From Branchiostoma lanceolatum (taxonomy: Eukaryota > Chordata > Leptocardii > Amphioxiformes > Branchiostomatidae), in the NCBI RefSeq assembly GCF_035083965.1, contig NC_089727.1:16196769-16260768 (forward strand): a stretch of DNA of 64,000 nucleotides, given 5' to 3'. This document shows, one piece after another, positions 34,456 to 46,318 of the stretch. The position numbers and the translations under genes are program-made. Below the pieces are notes generated by a model. It saw only the letters and a program-made list of their open reading frames with translations, made no database searches and had not been told where the DNA came from. Position 1 is the stretch's first letter. Each line of letters starts with the position of its first letter.

Positions 34456-37400
34456 ATGGATATGAAGTCATCGAACGTTGGTGATAAAAATGAGACAAAA
34501 CCAGGCGAGCACTTCAAAAAGGGAAGCTGCTGTCCGGTATGTAGGGCATTTTGTTAGCTGTATCTGATAAACATTCCTTGCTGACCTTTGTATCATTGAT
34601 GGACATATTGTCTTAAGTATGGTGTTACGAAATTACAAAGACTCTAGTACAATACTGTACTTTTAGAAATACACTCCAAACAATGCCATAGGATGTAGTT
34701 GATGCCCTGATTTCATAAATCTGAATGCAGAAATTCGTATTTTTCCTGATCAAATTCGAGCACTTTTTGCGTCGATTTCAGCTGGCCGACAGAGTCCCGG
34801 CTCGGTATCTTCTGTCGGGCCTGTTTTTCTTTGGCATCGCTTCGTTAGTCCCAATCAGAAACGGATTCAGCGTCGCCATCGTTGTCATGGTGAACAGTTC
34901 ATCGTCTGCTACATCTGTCAATCAAAGTACCCCCTACCAATTCTGTCCGAGCAGCGGTTCAGGTAATACTTCCACACAGGTAAGAAAGTTATCCTTATTC
35001 ATATCTGTAATTAGTACAGCACGTCCATTTTCTCGTGATCATATTCTTCAAGATAGAGAACTGTGATATCATATCAAGACGTTGGAACAAAAATCAAATA
35101 AACACTGATTAGGTCACCAAGATACAAAGTATGGAAGAGGCCATGCTGATGATAGACATATTGGGGTCAATGATCTCTTTCACTGTACCGTTATGTATAA
35201 CATGCATGAAATAGTTGCTCCATGTTTAAATCACGTTGCTCTATGTTCACAGATCGAGGAAGGAGAACTGGAGTGGAGTAAGAGTCTGAGGGGAACTCTA
35301 CTGGGGGCGTACTACTATGGATACATCATTACCCAGGTGAGCGGTTTAGACAAATACCTTTATATCATAGTATAAATGTAGAGATAATGTAGAGAGGTTT
35401 TTGTGGGCATTGTATGTAGACCAAAATCATAGATTATGATATGAATTCATCCTCGTCGCTAACCTCTTACTCATTCGATGTACAATTTGTAATTGTGCTT
35501 CTTATATGGCTTGGTCGAGCATCAATCTTGAAAGATGGGGCTTCATCACCTACGTAGCCCATCTTTGTCGTGATGTATTTCTTATCCTTTGCGTCTGCCA
35601 AACTCAGTACATTTTGCTTACACAGGTCGTAGGTGGTGTGTTGGAGCAGAAGTTGGGCGGCAAAGTGGTGTACGGGACGGGCATGTTGGCGATTGCCGTC
35701 CTGGACGCGCTTGGCCCCGTTGCTTCCAGGGCGAGCCCTTGGGCGATGTTTGCTGTCAGATTCAGCATGGGCCTGGTGTCAGTAAGTCATCTTTATACAT
35801 AGCTTGGATTTCTACATAGAAATGATAGTCTGATGGTGACTTTACGAAGACCTTCGATCATGAGCAATATATATCCCCTTTCAAACCCTCACTGTAGTGA
35901 TAACTTTGAATTGATAACCCTACCCTCCAGGGAGTTCTGTTCCCCACTATGATCGGAGTCTGGGGCCGATGGGCTCCTCCCACTGAAAGGACGAGACTTC
36001 TGGCAATTTCCTACATAGGTAACAGCATATCTTGATTACCCGTTATTCCAGTTTTGGAGTCACCCTTCCTTCTGCCCACAGAAAGTAGAGAAGGTACATT
36101 TAGTTTTCTTTGAGCCTTTAGTCGTAAATTCTACTGCGTAGAATCTAGATTGGTTGAAATCAGTATTTTAGATTCTTAGTTTTCATATGAACATCGTCTT
36201 TTTCTTGACATCGATGTAGGGTTGCCCGTTGGTAACATCATCAACTACCCGCTGGCGTCCTTTCTGGCTGCTGAGTTGGGCTGGGAGACTATCTTCTACA
36301 TTCCTGGTGAGCAAATTTAAGAATAAGAATTCTGCATGCCAATCCTTAAAAGCCATATCGCTGTATGTAGCGGGTATATCTTTGTTTATAGTTTATCAGA
36401 TCAGACACCATTAAGCCCATTACATCAAATCCAGTACAACGCCGAAACTTGTCATTTCTTCAACGGGATGATAGAATAACTACCGTTTCTTCATCAACTT
36501 ACGATAGGAGCTTCCGTAGCAGCCTGGCTTTTGGTTTGGCTCCTCCTGGCTTACGACTCTCCTGCGAAACATCCACGGATCCTGGAGGAAGAACAGAAGT
36601 ACATCGAGGACAGTATCGGTGTTAAAGTGCAACAGGTAGCAAGCAAAGATGTGATTTGTTATTTCAAAAGCAGGACATTTCATAAGCTGTGTTTAAGTTG
36701 ATACATAACTGCTCACTTACATATCCTATAGTGAGATAACAAAATACCCTTCATTCTCTCTTACAGAAACAAAGGGTTCCTTGGCTGAAAGTGTTTTCGT
36801 CTCTTCCGGCCTGGGCTCTCATCGTTGGACAATTCAACTCCAATTGGGCCAAGTACTTTTTGCTTACCCAACTGCCGAACTACATGAAGAATGTGCTGGG
36901 GTTCGACATCAAAACGGTATGCTACATTACATGATGTGTCATACTAGTAACTCTTTCGTTGCCAGTTGTTGTTGTGTCATGTTGCCTAGTGGACCGTCTT
37001 CGTTTGAATGATTTGGACCAAAGCTGCCTCGATTGATACGACAATGTACAGATCTTTTCGCATTGTCTTGTAGAGTGCTAAATTGATACCCCAGTTGTAA
37101 ACCACATCGAGTGGTTCTGCAAGAGATCAAATCTGATCAAAGAAGGGGGGGGGGGTCATTTCTGTAGTCTTGCCTGTGATTCAAATAAACACACTTACAC
37201 CTCCATTGTGTCCTCTAGAACGGCTTGCTGTCTGCTCTTCCGTACGTCCTTGAGATGATCTCCATGTTGACGTCAAGCATTGCAGCTGACCGCTTGATTG
37301 CAAGAGGGAAAATCCCCAAGGTGTGGATACGAAGGGGGTTCGCCATTACAGGTGATCGTTATAGTTCTCTTACCAACCTTACTTTACACCTTCGATCCTC

Positions 37401-38385
37401 CCACAAGAGTCATCAAAATTGCTGTTAAGCAACATGATTATGTTCATTTTATTGTTGATGGTTCTCAACGCAGGATTTTCCGGCATGGTGATCTGCGGAG
37501 TGATCCTGGCGAACCTGAGCGGATGTAATCCTGTCGCCGCTGTTGCCTTGCTGTGTCTCTTACAGACCTTTAACGCCCTGACAACAGCAGGCATGCGTGC
37601 TGTCCATGTTGAATTCGCGCCCAGGTTCAGCGGAGTGACCTACGCGTTGGCCAACACGGCAGGAACTCTTCCCGGCATCTTCGCTCCTCTGTTGGTCGGA
37701 TTCATAACAGAGAATGATGTGAGTTAACAGCACAATACAGCATAGCACAACACAATACAGCACAGCACAGCTCAAAGAAGCACAACGCAAAACAACCTGA
37801 CAACACAACACAACACAACACAACACAACACAGCACAGCACAGTACAACGCATTACAACACAACACAACACAGTACAGCACAGTACAACGCATTACAACA
37901 CAACACAACACAGCACAGCACAGCACAGTACAACGCATTACAACACAACACAGCACAACGCAGCACAACGCAGCACAACACAACACAGCACAGCACAGCA
38001 CAACACAACACAACACAACAAAATGCAACACATCATATCGCATTGTATGATTGATGCCCTGTTTTACAATAACTTTTACTTCAACTTCTACGCATCTTTC
38101 GTCTTTCTTTGATGAGCCATTGTTCCGTAATGGTACCTACATGATCTTGAGTTAATAATGTGAAATATTATCGATGTGTCATTTCAGCCAACCCTTGGTG
38201 CCTGGATGAAGATCTTCTACATAGGAGCGGCTATCCAGGGTGTGGGAGGGATCTTCACCGTGGTGTTCATGCGCACTGACGTCCAGCCTTGGGCTCGGGG
38301 TGATGAAGAACGGGACCTCGTCATCGCCAATGAACATGCCGAGATGCCGATGAAGTTTGTTGAGATGCCTAGCACGAAATTATGA
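34456..38385 (+). CDS. SLC17 sialin-like transporter, copy E
   Basis: Complete gene, 515 aa, with only 11 coding exons: 34456-34536, 34782-34979, 35253-35336, 35626-35781, 35931-36018, 36220-36306, 36508-36635, 36767-36916, 37219-37351, 37474-37718, 38188-38385. The last exon equals exons 11 and 12 joined in frame through a R-G-D-E-E-R-D segment; intron 11 and about eight neighbouring codons are gone. The N-terminus is short because the ATG used by D and F is changed and translation would begin at 34456. TM4 keeps the arginine, lacks both sialin glutamates, and the sialin histidine position is isoleucine (T-M-I-G-V-W). The C-terminal T-K-L is retained. Transport role is inferred from family only. 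Confidence 0.9.
37726..38030. repeat. CAACA/CAGCA minisatellite in intron 10 of copy E
   Basis: About 300 bp of pentamer units (acaac, acagc) with higher-order repeats containing 'gtacaacgcatta'. Cys-rich minus-strand frames over it are repeat translations, not genes. Confidence 0.92.
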
Positions 38386-38934
38386 GCAATCGTATCATAA
38401 TTGATTATCCGACTACTGCGGGGCAATCAATTTACCAAGATGTGTTAGATTGAAAGTTAAACTCATGATGCTATATACCAAGGCGTTAGATTTCGCTTGC
38501 GCTGCTGGCTATTACAATACAACTACAATGTAAATGATAATCATTCAGAAAATGGTTACATTAAAGAAAGTGAAGACATCGTCTTACAGAGGAAAATAAT
38601 GGTGTGTTCTCTAGTCAAGCTACATGAAAGAGCGAGCGTAGACGGGTGTCATAACTTTTTATATGATTAAATGCTCAAACGTTCGGGTAAATTTACTTGT
38701 GATCAACGTGAATCTATAGTGCTATCAATACATGTGCTGAGAGGATAGTTCTTCTGTTGGATGATGTGCAAAAAATCTATGTTGAGTGTAAAAGTACAAA
38801 ATGTGACAGATATTACCGCAACGCCAAGCAAACACCACACTAGCTGTTCCTGGGTTACCATGTACGTTTGACGTCAATCTTCTCGAAAAGCCGTTGTCAT
38901 CGCTTTGACCTTAAATGAACCACATATGCATGTG

Positions 38935-39345
38935 GCGTCGTGTGGCGTAATGGATAGAACATCCGACTGTCAAACAAGGGGACCCGAGTTCGAACCCGGC
39001 CTGCCCCCAAGACATGTCTGGACATGCGCCCCGACGTTGTGCCCTTGGGAAAGGCACTTAACACGACTTTCCTCACTTCACTCAGGTGTAAATGAGTACC
39101 TAGCTCATCGAGGGTTAGGGACGTCCCTCGGATAGGACGTTAAATGGAGGTCCCGTGTTTGGGGAGAGCCACACACCGTGAACATAAAAGAACCCACTAC
39201 ACCTTTCGAAAAAGAGTAGGGGCATGCCCCGCTGTGCGATGGTCCAAAAACCTTACATAGGCAAAAAATCTTCAGCAAGTTGAATTTGGTAGCCTCTTGG
39301 TGCTTTACTCCAACAAAGGGGATGTTGCCCAGTACCCGATCAAGA
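38935..39345 (+). mobile_element. tRNA-derived SINE
   Basis: It has an A box (tggcgtaatgg, 38942-38952) and a B box (gagttcgaacc, 38986-38996), then a central block with 'cccttgggaaaggcactta', as in many deuterostome and fish SINEs, then 'cctttcgaaaaagagtaggggcatgcc', ending near a 'gatcaagatcaag' tail at about 39340. It interrupts the 5' flank shared with D and E, between 'aatgaacc' and 'aaccaaacaaatac'. The 3' boundary is approximate. Confidence 0.75.
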
Positions 39346-39384
39346 TCAAGAACCAAACAAATACAATCCTACATGTATATACTC

Positions 39385-40075
39385 TGTATGACGCAAGCAA
39401 ACAATGGCGGTGAAGTCTTGATCTACTTGGAGTGGTCCAAAGGTGCAAGTAACAACTGCCTAGTCATTCTGCCCACATGTAACGTGTGGAAGTGCCTAGT
39501 CATTCTGCCCACATGTAGCTGTGTGGAAGTCACAAACCTATCTCTTATACGTATATATCACTGCATTTATTAAACAAAAAGTTGCCAAGAGAGGCACCGG
39601 CCACCAATGCAATTTTCATACCTGCTAATACTATCATTATAAGGCAAAATGTCTATTTAAGCAACCTAGAGTCTACTTTTAAAAGAAAAGGTAACCAATG
39701 CATTAGATAGAGGTTATGGCAACGTCTATGTGCAAAGCATAGATTGATTTTGAGCTGTTTGGATAGTCTTATCGGTAAAACATGTACAGTCTTACATTAA
39801 CTTGTAATTAAGGGCGGCATTGCCTCCACCTGTAAGTAGTGGTCCAAAGGTAAGGTAATAGTGAACAGTCATGCTGTTTGTACAAGCGAAAGGTCGGGCG
39901 TAGACTCTAACAGACAGCGTGTTCCACCTCGTGGCTGGTACATGGTACACGCAGAGGTTATAGTTACATTTTTAGGTTTCCCGTAGCAACTTTGCTTGCC
40001 CTTTGTCGAGGCCTTGACAGGTAGCCAGTGCGGCACAAGCACCAAAGTTTAGTTGGAAGGTCTGATACCGCGAAG
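39385..40075 (+). promoter_or_regulatory. 5' flank and leader exon of copy F
   Basis: 'tggtccaaaggtgcaagtaa' near 39432 and 'tggtccaaaggtaaggtaat' near 39841 are two related boxes. The leader exon ends 'ctgataccgcgaag' at 40075 with donor gtaggt. The acceptor, 'tatgacacag', is at about 40444-40453. Confidence 0.55.
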
Positions 40076-40464
40076 GTAGGTCTTTGCACTATGTTGCTAA
40101 TGGCCAGAAAACGAGGGCACTGATGCTGTTCAAGGCCGTAGTTGTAATTATTCATGTATAAGGCTGTTACTATGCCTCGATTCGTTCACTATCAAACGAT
40201 TGATCGTAAAATCTCCGGCGCTGACATGTGTTTGAAGAGCCAGTCAGCACTTATACAGCACGGCCAAGCACATATTTTTTTACATGAATTTGTAATAACT
40301 TAAACCTATACATGAACGTAATAATCGTCGCTTGTGTCCAGCACCCTTTATGTTAATTCAATTTCTAAATGTGTAGCATTGACATTGTGGCGTCCCTGTC
40401 TTTGTCAAATATATTGAGACTCATGTACATGTGCTATAGTGTGTATGACACAGAACTTGGAAAA

Positions 40465-43400
40465 ATGGGTACGGAAGGCAAGGATATGACGTCCTCTAAC
40501 GTTGATGAGACCAAACCGGACCAGGACTCCAAAAAAGGAAGCTGTTGTTTGGTATGTAGAACTTTTATTTTGGGTGTGCCTGCCAAACACAGACTTTTTG
40601 TACTATACAACGTATTGTCTTCAGTATTTTGGTGCGAAATTACAATGTCTTCAGTGCAATATTTGTAAAAATGCACCCAAATGATCCTATAAAATGTAGT
40701 TGATGCCCTGATTTCATAACTCTGAATACAGAAATTCGTCTTTTTCCTGATCATATTCGACCAACTTTTCCTTCAATTACAGCTGGCCGACAAAGCTCCC
40801 GCTCGATATATTCTGTCGGGCTTGTTCTTCTTGGGCATAATTTCGTTAGTCCCAACAAGAAACGGATTCAGCGTCGCCATCGTTGTCATGGTGAACAGTT
40901 CATCGTCTGCTACATCTGTCAATCAAAGTGACCCCTACCAATTCTGTCCGAGCAGCAGTTCAGGTAATACTTCCACACAGGTAAGAAAGTTATCCTTATT
41001 CATAACTCCGGGAAGGAGGGTGACCTCCTGAATAAGTATTATGAATAGAGTTGCGCACATTTTCTCAGCTACAAATCACTATCTCATTGCTGTATTGGTA
41101 TGTAACTTGGCATATCGTCTGCTAGGTTTCCCGAGATGATGCACGTTTGTCTTTTTTTTACCACCGTAACGGCTTTAATTTATCGTTGATAAGATATTTT
41201 AAAAGCAGACCATTAATTCGTAACGTTTTGTGGATATGCGCTGGGAGTATGTATTCGTATAGCACATTCATTTTCTTCTGATAATATTATTAGTATGTCT
41301 CTCATCTGGACACTTCCCCCAACAATGGTGTGAAAGCCACATCGTCTCTCTACATAAAATTCATGTATGTCAAAAGCGGTGGAAGACGAAATACAGTTGA
41401 TCTCAAACTGCCCCTTCAATGATCAGGAAAGAAAAGAGCTTTTTAAAGAAATCACCAAAACTTACCACAATTTCCAAACGTTTGCTGACGAAAAGAAAAC
41501 TAGAACCCTGTTAACCTCTCAAAACCCACTCATTACAAAAAAGTGTGACACTTCGTCTTCCACTGCTTCCAAAAAACAGGTCAAACCCCAAAAGCGTAGA
41601 TTGTATTCCGTAGTAGTTTTTAGAATAGTCATGTCTGTCCTGTGCTATTAGGTCACACAAAAAAAGGAAGTGTCGAGGGGGCTATGCTTGACAGACATGA
41701 TATGGATGGGTGATCTCTTTCACTATATTATTAGGTATGAACTGGTTGCCATGTTGTCGTGTTGTTATGTGATTACAGAGCGTGGAAGGAGAACTGGAAT
41801 GGAGTGAGAGTCTGAGGGGAACTCTACTGGGGGCGTACTATTATGGCTACATCATCACTCAGGTGAGCGGTTTAGACAGATACTTTAGTCTGTATTACAT
41901 TGTATAAGATTATGTATGGGGAAACGTCAAGAAGCAATTTTGTGCACTGTATCTAGAAAAACGGTTGGTTATATGCCGCCCTCTTCCTCATGCTTTAACT
42001 GAAATTATTTCTATCTTGAAAGACGGAGCTTCATCAGTGAGATAGCCTACAGCCCACCTGTACTTGTGTATTTCATATCCTTTGCGTCTGCCAAATCACA
42101 GTACATCTGTTTTGCCCACACAGGTCGTAGGTGGTGTGTTGGAGCAGAAGTTGGGCGGCAAAGTGGTGTACGGGACGGGCATGTTGGCGATAGCCGTCCT
42201 GGACGCCCTTGGTCCCGTCGCCTCCAGGGCGAGCCCTTGGGCGATGTTTGCTGTCAGATTCATCATGGGCCTGGTATCTGTAAGTTGTAATTTTACAAAC
42301 GTTATATAAACAATACAGAAAGAGCCGCTAGGGGGCCAAAACCTATACCACTTACTCTCTGTCCAAAGAGCTATCTACCACTCAAAAATCAGGACCATAG
42401 CATGTCCAGAACACGAGATATCAAAACAGGAAGTTCCGCTGCAGTACTATAACAAGCCGCTAGGGGACCCAAAATCTAATCATTTCAATTTCTCATCAAG
42501 ACCTACCCACCTACCAAATATCAAGACAAGCCATCCAAGCCTTCTTGAGTTATGCTGCTCTTTACACGCAGACGCTACCCTCTGCATAACCTTCTCGGCG
42601 AAGGTAATTATAGTTTAGTTGTGATTTGAGGAAGAAGTCCTATCCTGAGCACTTGTCTCCATTATATCGATACCTACAATGAAGTTATTGATGTATCTAT
42701 CCTGCAGGGAGTTCTGTTCCCCACCATGTACGGAGTATGGGGCCGATGGGCTCCTCCTACTGAACGATCAAAACTTCTGGCAATTTCCTACACGGGTAAG
42801 TACATCTTTATTTACTAAATTACCCTTTATCCCATTTCACAGTCATCCTTCCTTCTATCTCCAGAAATAGAATGGTATATTAGTTTGCTTTTAGTCTTTA
42901 GTCATAGATTCTACTGCATAGCCCTAAGGATCTAGGTTTGCTGAAATGGTCTTTTAGGTCTGAGTCTGCATCTTAACCAGATTTTTCACACCACTATAGG
43001 ATTACCCCTTGGTAGCATCATCAACTACCCACTGGCGTCCTTCCTGGCTGCTGAGTTGGGCTGGGAGTACATCTTCTATATTCCTGGTAAACAAACTTGA
43101 AATGTCATCTTCATCCTGAAGCCAATCCGTAGAGTCGTGTGTCGATTGAATAAATGATCCTAGTGTGGAGATTTTGACTTCCTTTGTGTAGAGAAAAGTT
43201 TTGTGATACATGAGTAATGGTGCATCTTAAACCCTTAGGTGTCCAATGGGACGCTCAACACTGTAGCGAAACGTAATCGTCTACACTGATCGTTTGGGTT
43301 TCTATAAATAATGACTAATGGATACTAGTGGTTCGTTCTGGTTCTTTTCCGTAAGCCTTTAAAACCAGCACTACCGAGAGAACTGTAATCCAATTTCTTT

Positions 43401-46318
43401 CTACATAATCATGAAAATACGACATAATAGATTGAATGCTCACTGATTTATTCATTAACTTTCGATAGGAGGTTTTGTAGCAGTCTGGCTTTTGGTTTGG
43501 CTCCTCCTGGCTTACGACTCTCCTGCGAAACATCCACGGATCCTGGAGGAAGAACAGATGTACATCGAAGATACCATCGGTGTCAAAGTGCAACAGGTAG
43601 CAAGCAAAGATGCGATCCGTTACTTCAAAAGCTGCATGGATACGTTATATCATGTGTTTTCTGACAGATATTTTGATTGATATTACATGGTTTTGAGCTT
43701 CAAACGTTTCTTATGAATAGACCCTTCCTTGTCTCTGACAGAAACCAAGAGTTCCTTGGCTGAAGGTGTTCACGTCACTTCCGGCCTGGGCTCTCATCAT
43801 TGGACAACTCTCTTCAAATTGGGGCAACTACTTTTTGCTTACCCAACTGCCGAACTACATGAAGAATGTACTGAGGTTCGACATCAGAACGGTATGCTGC
43901 GATGTTTCAGTTGTTGCCAGTTGTTTTGTTGCCAGTTGTTTTGTGGGATGATGTCCGGTGGACCGTTTTCAATGTGTAGAAATCGATGTTCCACAAGGAT
44001 CCCCCTTTCGACCAACTCTACCTCGCTGTATTATATATACAGTAAATATTGTACAAATCTGTTTGCACCATCTTACAATTCTCAATTTATGATTTGATCA
44101 AAAATAACCTCACGAACTCTTATGGCAATAAGCGGCATGGCATAGTGTATTTCTTACAATCTTACTAGACGCATACAAAATTATAACACCGCCTCCCTAT
44201 TCTCCAGAACGGCTTGCTGTCTGCTCTTCCGTTCGTCTGTGCCATGTTCTCTATGTTGGCATCAAGCGCTGCAGCTGACCGCTTGATTCAAGACGGGAAA
44301 ATCCCCAAGGTGTGGATAAGAAGGGGATTCGTTATAACAGGTAAGATTTGGGGTAGCTCAAGATCAAGTTTCTAAAACCGCAGCCTATCTATACGACATA
44401 TCAGCACACCAGGCCTGTATGATGTGGACTAATGTACTCTTATTATCTCCATGAAAAAATGGAGATATTGTTTTTGACGTGTTTGTGTGTGTGTGTGTGT
44501 GTCTGTGTTTCTGGACTATTGTAGTCAGCATAACTCAAGAACCTCTTGATGGATTACGATGATATTTGGTATGTGGGCGGGTGTTGTGAAGCCGGAATTC
44601 AAGGTTGATTTTGGGCCCCCTGGTATGTGACCTTGGTACTGCAGCAGAACTTCCGTTTTCGTATCTTTTGACCTGGACGTGCTGTGGTCTTGATTTTTGG
44701 GTGGCAGGTAGCTTGTGATGTAATAAAAAAGTGGCGTAGGTTTGGGCCCCCTAGCAGCTTGTTGTTGATGGTTCTTTTTCTACACAGGATTTTCCGGCAT
44801 GGTGGCCTGCGGATTGGTCCTGGCGAACCTGAGCGGATGTAACCCTGTCGCCGCTGTTGCCCTCCTGTGCCTCATCCAGGCATTCAACTCCCTGACGACG
44901 GCAGGCATGCGAGCTGTTCATGTTGAATTCGCGCCCAGGTTCGCCGGAGTGACCTTCGCACTGGCCAACACGGCGGGAACTCTTTCCGGCATCTTCGCTC
45001 CTCTCTTGGTCGGATTCATAACAGAGAATGATGTGAGTACACAACATAACAAAACACAAAATAGTACCGTTGAACTAGCCTGGTATTCAAACCTATTATA
45101 GGTGTCTAGACTCTTCGTCCTCTTAGGCTTATAGCTATTATAGGTTTGGATTCCAGGCTGCCTTTGAACATGACTAAGCACAAAACAAGACAATGCAACA
45201 CGACACTAGGCGACACGATACACTTTGCACGGAGGTAATGTTTGAATAGTCCGTTTGTGTACGGGGTATATGGAATGAAATATCCTGAATTGTTTCTTTG
45301 ATGGGCCATTGTTGCACCTGCGTTTTCTTGACATATTTGATGGGCCATTGTTGACACCTGCATTTTCTTAACATATTCGTGCACCCTTCCAGCCAACCCT
45401 TGGTGCCTGGTCTAAAATCTTCTACATAGGAGCGGCTATCCAGGGTGTGGGAGGGATTTTCACCGTGGTGTTCATGCGCACTGACGTCCAGCCCTGGGCT
45501 CGGGCAGAGGGCGACGGAGAACTCAACATTGGGGATAAGGTTTGTGATGAATTATAAGCGAGGTCAAGTACAGTAGAATGAAACTATAGTTCTGACAAAA
45601 TTTACCATCCCTCGTGTGATAACAGGTTCTATACACATGTACATATACATGTGGATGATGTGTTTTCATCATTAACATTCATTACAATTTTTTATGAACT
45701 TATGACGTCAAGCTATGGGAGTGAGTGATAACGTTAAGTCAGGAAAAAGTCAATATAAACAGGGAGATCAGCATTTGACAGCAAAACAAAGCAGATAATA
45801 TATATTCGATATTCATTATAGGGGTCTAGAGGTTCATAGTGTATCATACCTATAGATAATGATAACTTTATTGCACAACAATTGTACAAGGTACAAAGTA
45901 TGGCATTCACTGGTACATAGATAACACTCTATTAGGCTAACCAATCTATCTAATACAATATGGTGAAGTAGTCTATCTTATACAATATGATGAAATAGTC
46001 TATCTTATACAATATGGTGTAGTAGTATGGGATGACAATGGGATTTTACAAACATTGGAGGAGTTTCTTACGTCTAGGCATTCTTTGATATATTTCCCAA
46101 TGTATACCATACATGGGTTGTCACATGTCATTATGTACTTGAATTTGCTGTTCAAGTCCATTGAGATAAATGATATAAGTCCTATGGATACTATAACTGT
46201 ATGTTGTCACATGTTTCCACAGGGGACAGTACTGACTGGTTCCAAAGACCTCATCATCGCCAATGAACACGCCGAGATGCCCACACAGAATATCGAGATG
46301 TTCATAACGAAGTTATAG
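40465..46318 (+). CDS. SLC17 sialin-like transporter, copy F
   Basis: Complete 12-exon gene, 532 aa. Exons: 40465-40551, 40783-40980, 41779-41862, 42124-42279, 42708-42795, 43000-43086, 43469-43596, 43742-43891, 44208-44340, 44788-45032, 45393-45539, 46223-46318. All frames are open. TM4 reads R-F-I-M-G-L-V-S, so the conserved Ser after the Arg is Ile here, and both sialin glutamates are missing. Exon 5 ends S-Y-T-G rather than C-Y-I/M-G. Exon 3 starts S-V-E-G-E-L-E-W. The last exon begins G-T-V-L-T-G-S-K and ends I-T-K-L with TAG instead of TGA. Introns 2, 4, 9, 10 and 11 are expanded by repeats. A likely polyadenylation signal (aataaa) lies at about 46969. This is the last SLC17 copy before the OCA2 gene. 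Confidence 0.9.
40995..41165 (-). mobile_element. MITE end, related to the foldback element in OCA2
   Basis: 'ccgggaaggagg', 'gcattggtatgtaacttggcatatcg-tgc' and 'gatgatgcacg' match the complement of the 3' half of the element at 59310-59760. It lies in intron 2 of copy F. Confidence 0.65.
41340..41654 (+). mobile_element. LINE C-terminal remnant in intron 2 of copy F
   Basis: The open frame at 41367-41651 has a V-E-D-E segment followed by [12 protein letters not shown], resembling the conserved C-terminal region of LINE reverse-transcriptase proteins (E-D-E-x-H and CP motifs). No start context or splice sites suggest a host gene. Moderate confidence because only the tail is present. Confidence 0.55.
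42310..42610 (-). repeat. Interspersed repeat, member 3 (intron 4 of F)
   Basis: A diverged relative of 25850-26130 in the same orientation, with 'gcatgtccag', 'aggaagttccgctgcagtac' and 'cttcttgagttatgctgc'. Confidence 0.65.
44455..44760 (+). repeat. Interspersed repeat, member 2 (intron 9 of F)
   Basis: Reverse-orientation relative of 25850-26130, starting at an 'atctccat-atggagat' inverted motif followed by a GT run (about 44485-44505). Confidence 0.7.
45077..45161. repeat. Small hairpin in intron 10 of F
   Basis: Arms of about 25 bp (agcctggtattcaaaccta / taggtttggattccaggct) flank a 30-bp loop. Copies D and E lack it. Confidence 0.75.
45950..46025. repeat. Tandem repeat, about 29-bp unit, three copies
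   Basis: The unit 'ctatcttatacaatatg-tg-a-tagt' is repeated in intron 11 of F, next to a LINE-like 3' tail ('ataactttattgcacaac', about 45860). Confidence 0.8.

Noticed and set aside
37726-38030. Possible CRISPR-like array
   Set aside because: Short pentamer satellite in an intron with no spacers; a eukaryotic locus.
37560-38043. Minus-strand Cys/Val-rich open frames
   Set aside because: Translation of the CAACA/CAGCA minisatellite; no gene features.
38942-39000. Functional tRNA gene
   Set aside because: A and B boxes are present but the cloverleaf does not pair, and the sequence continues into a SINE body.
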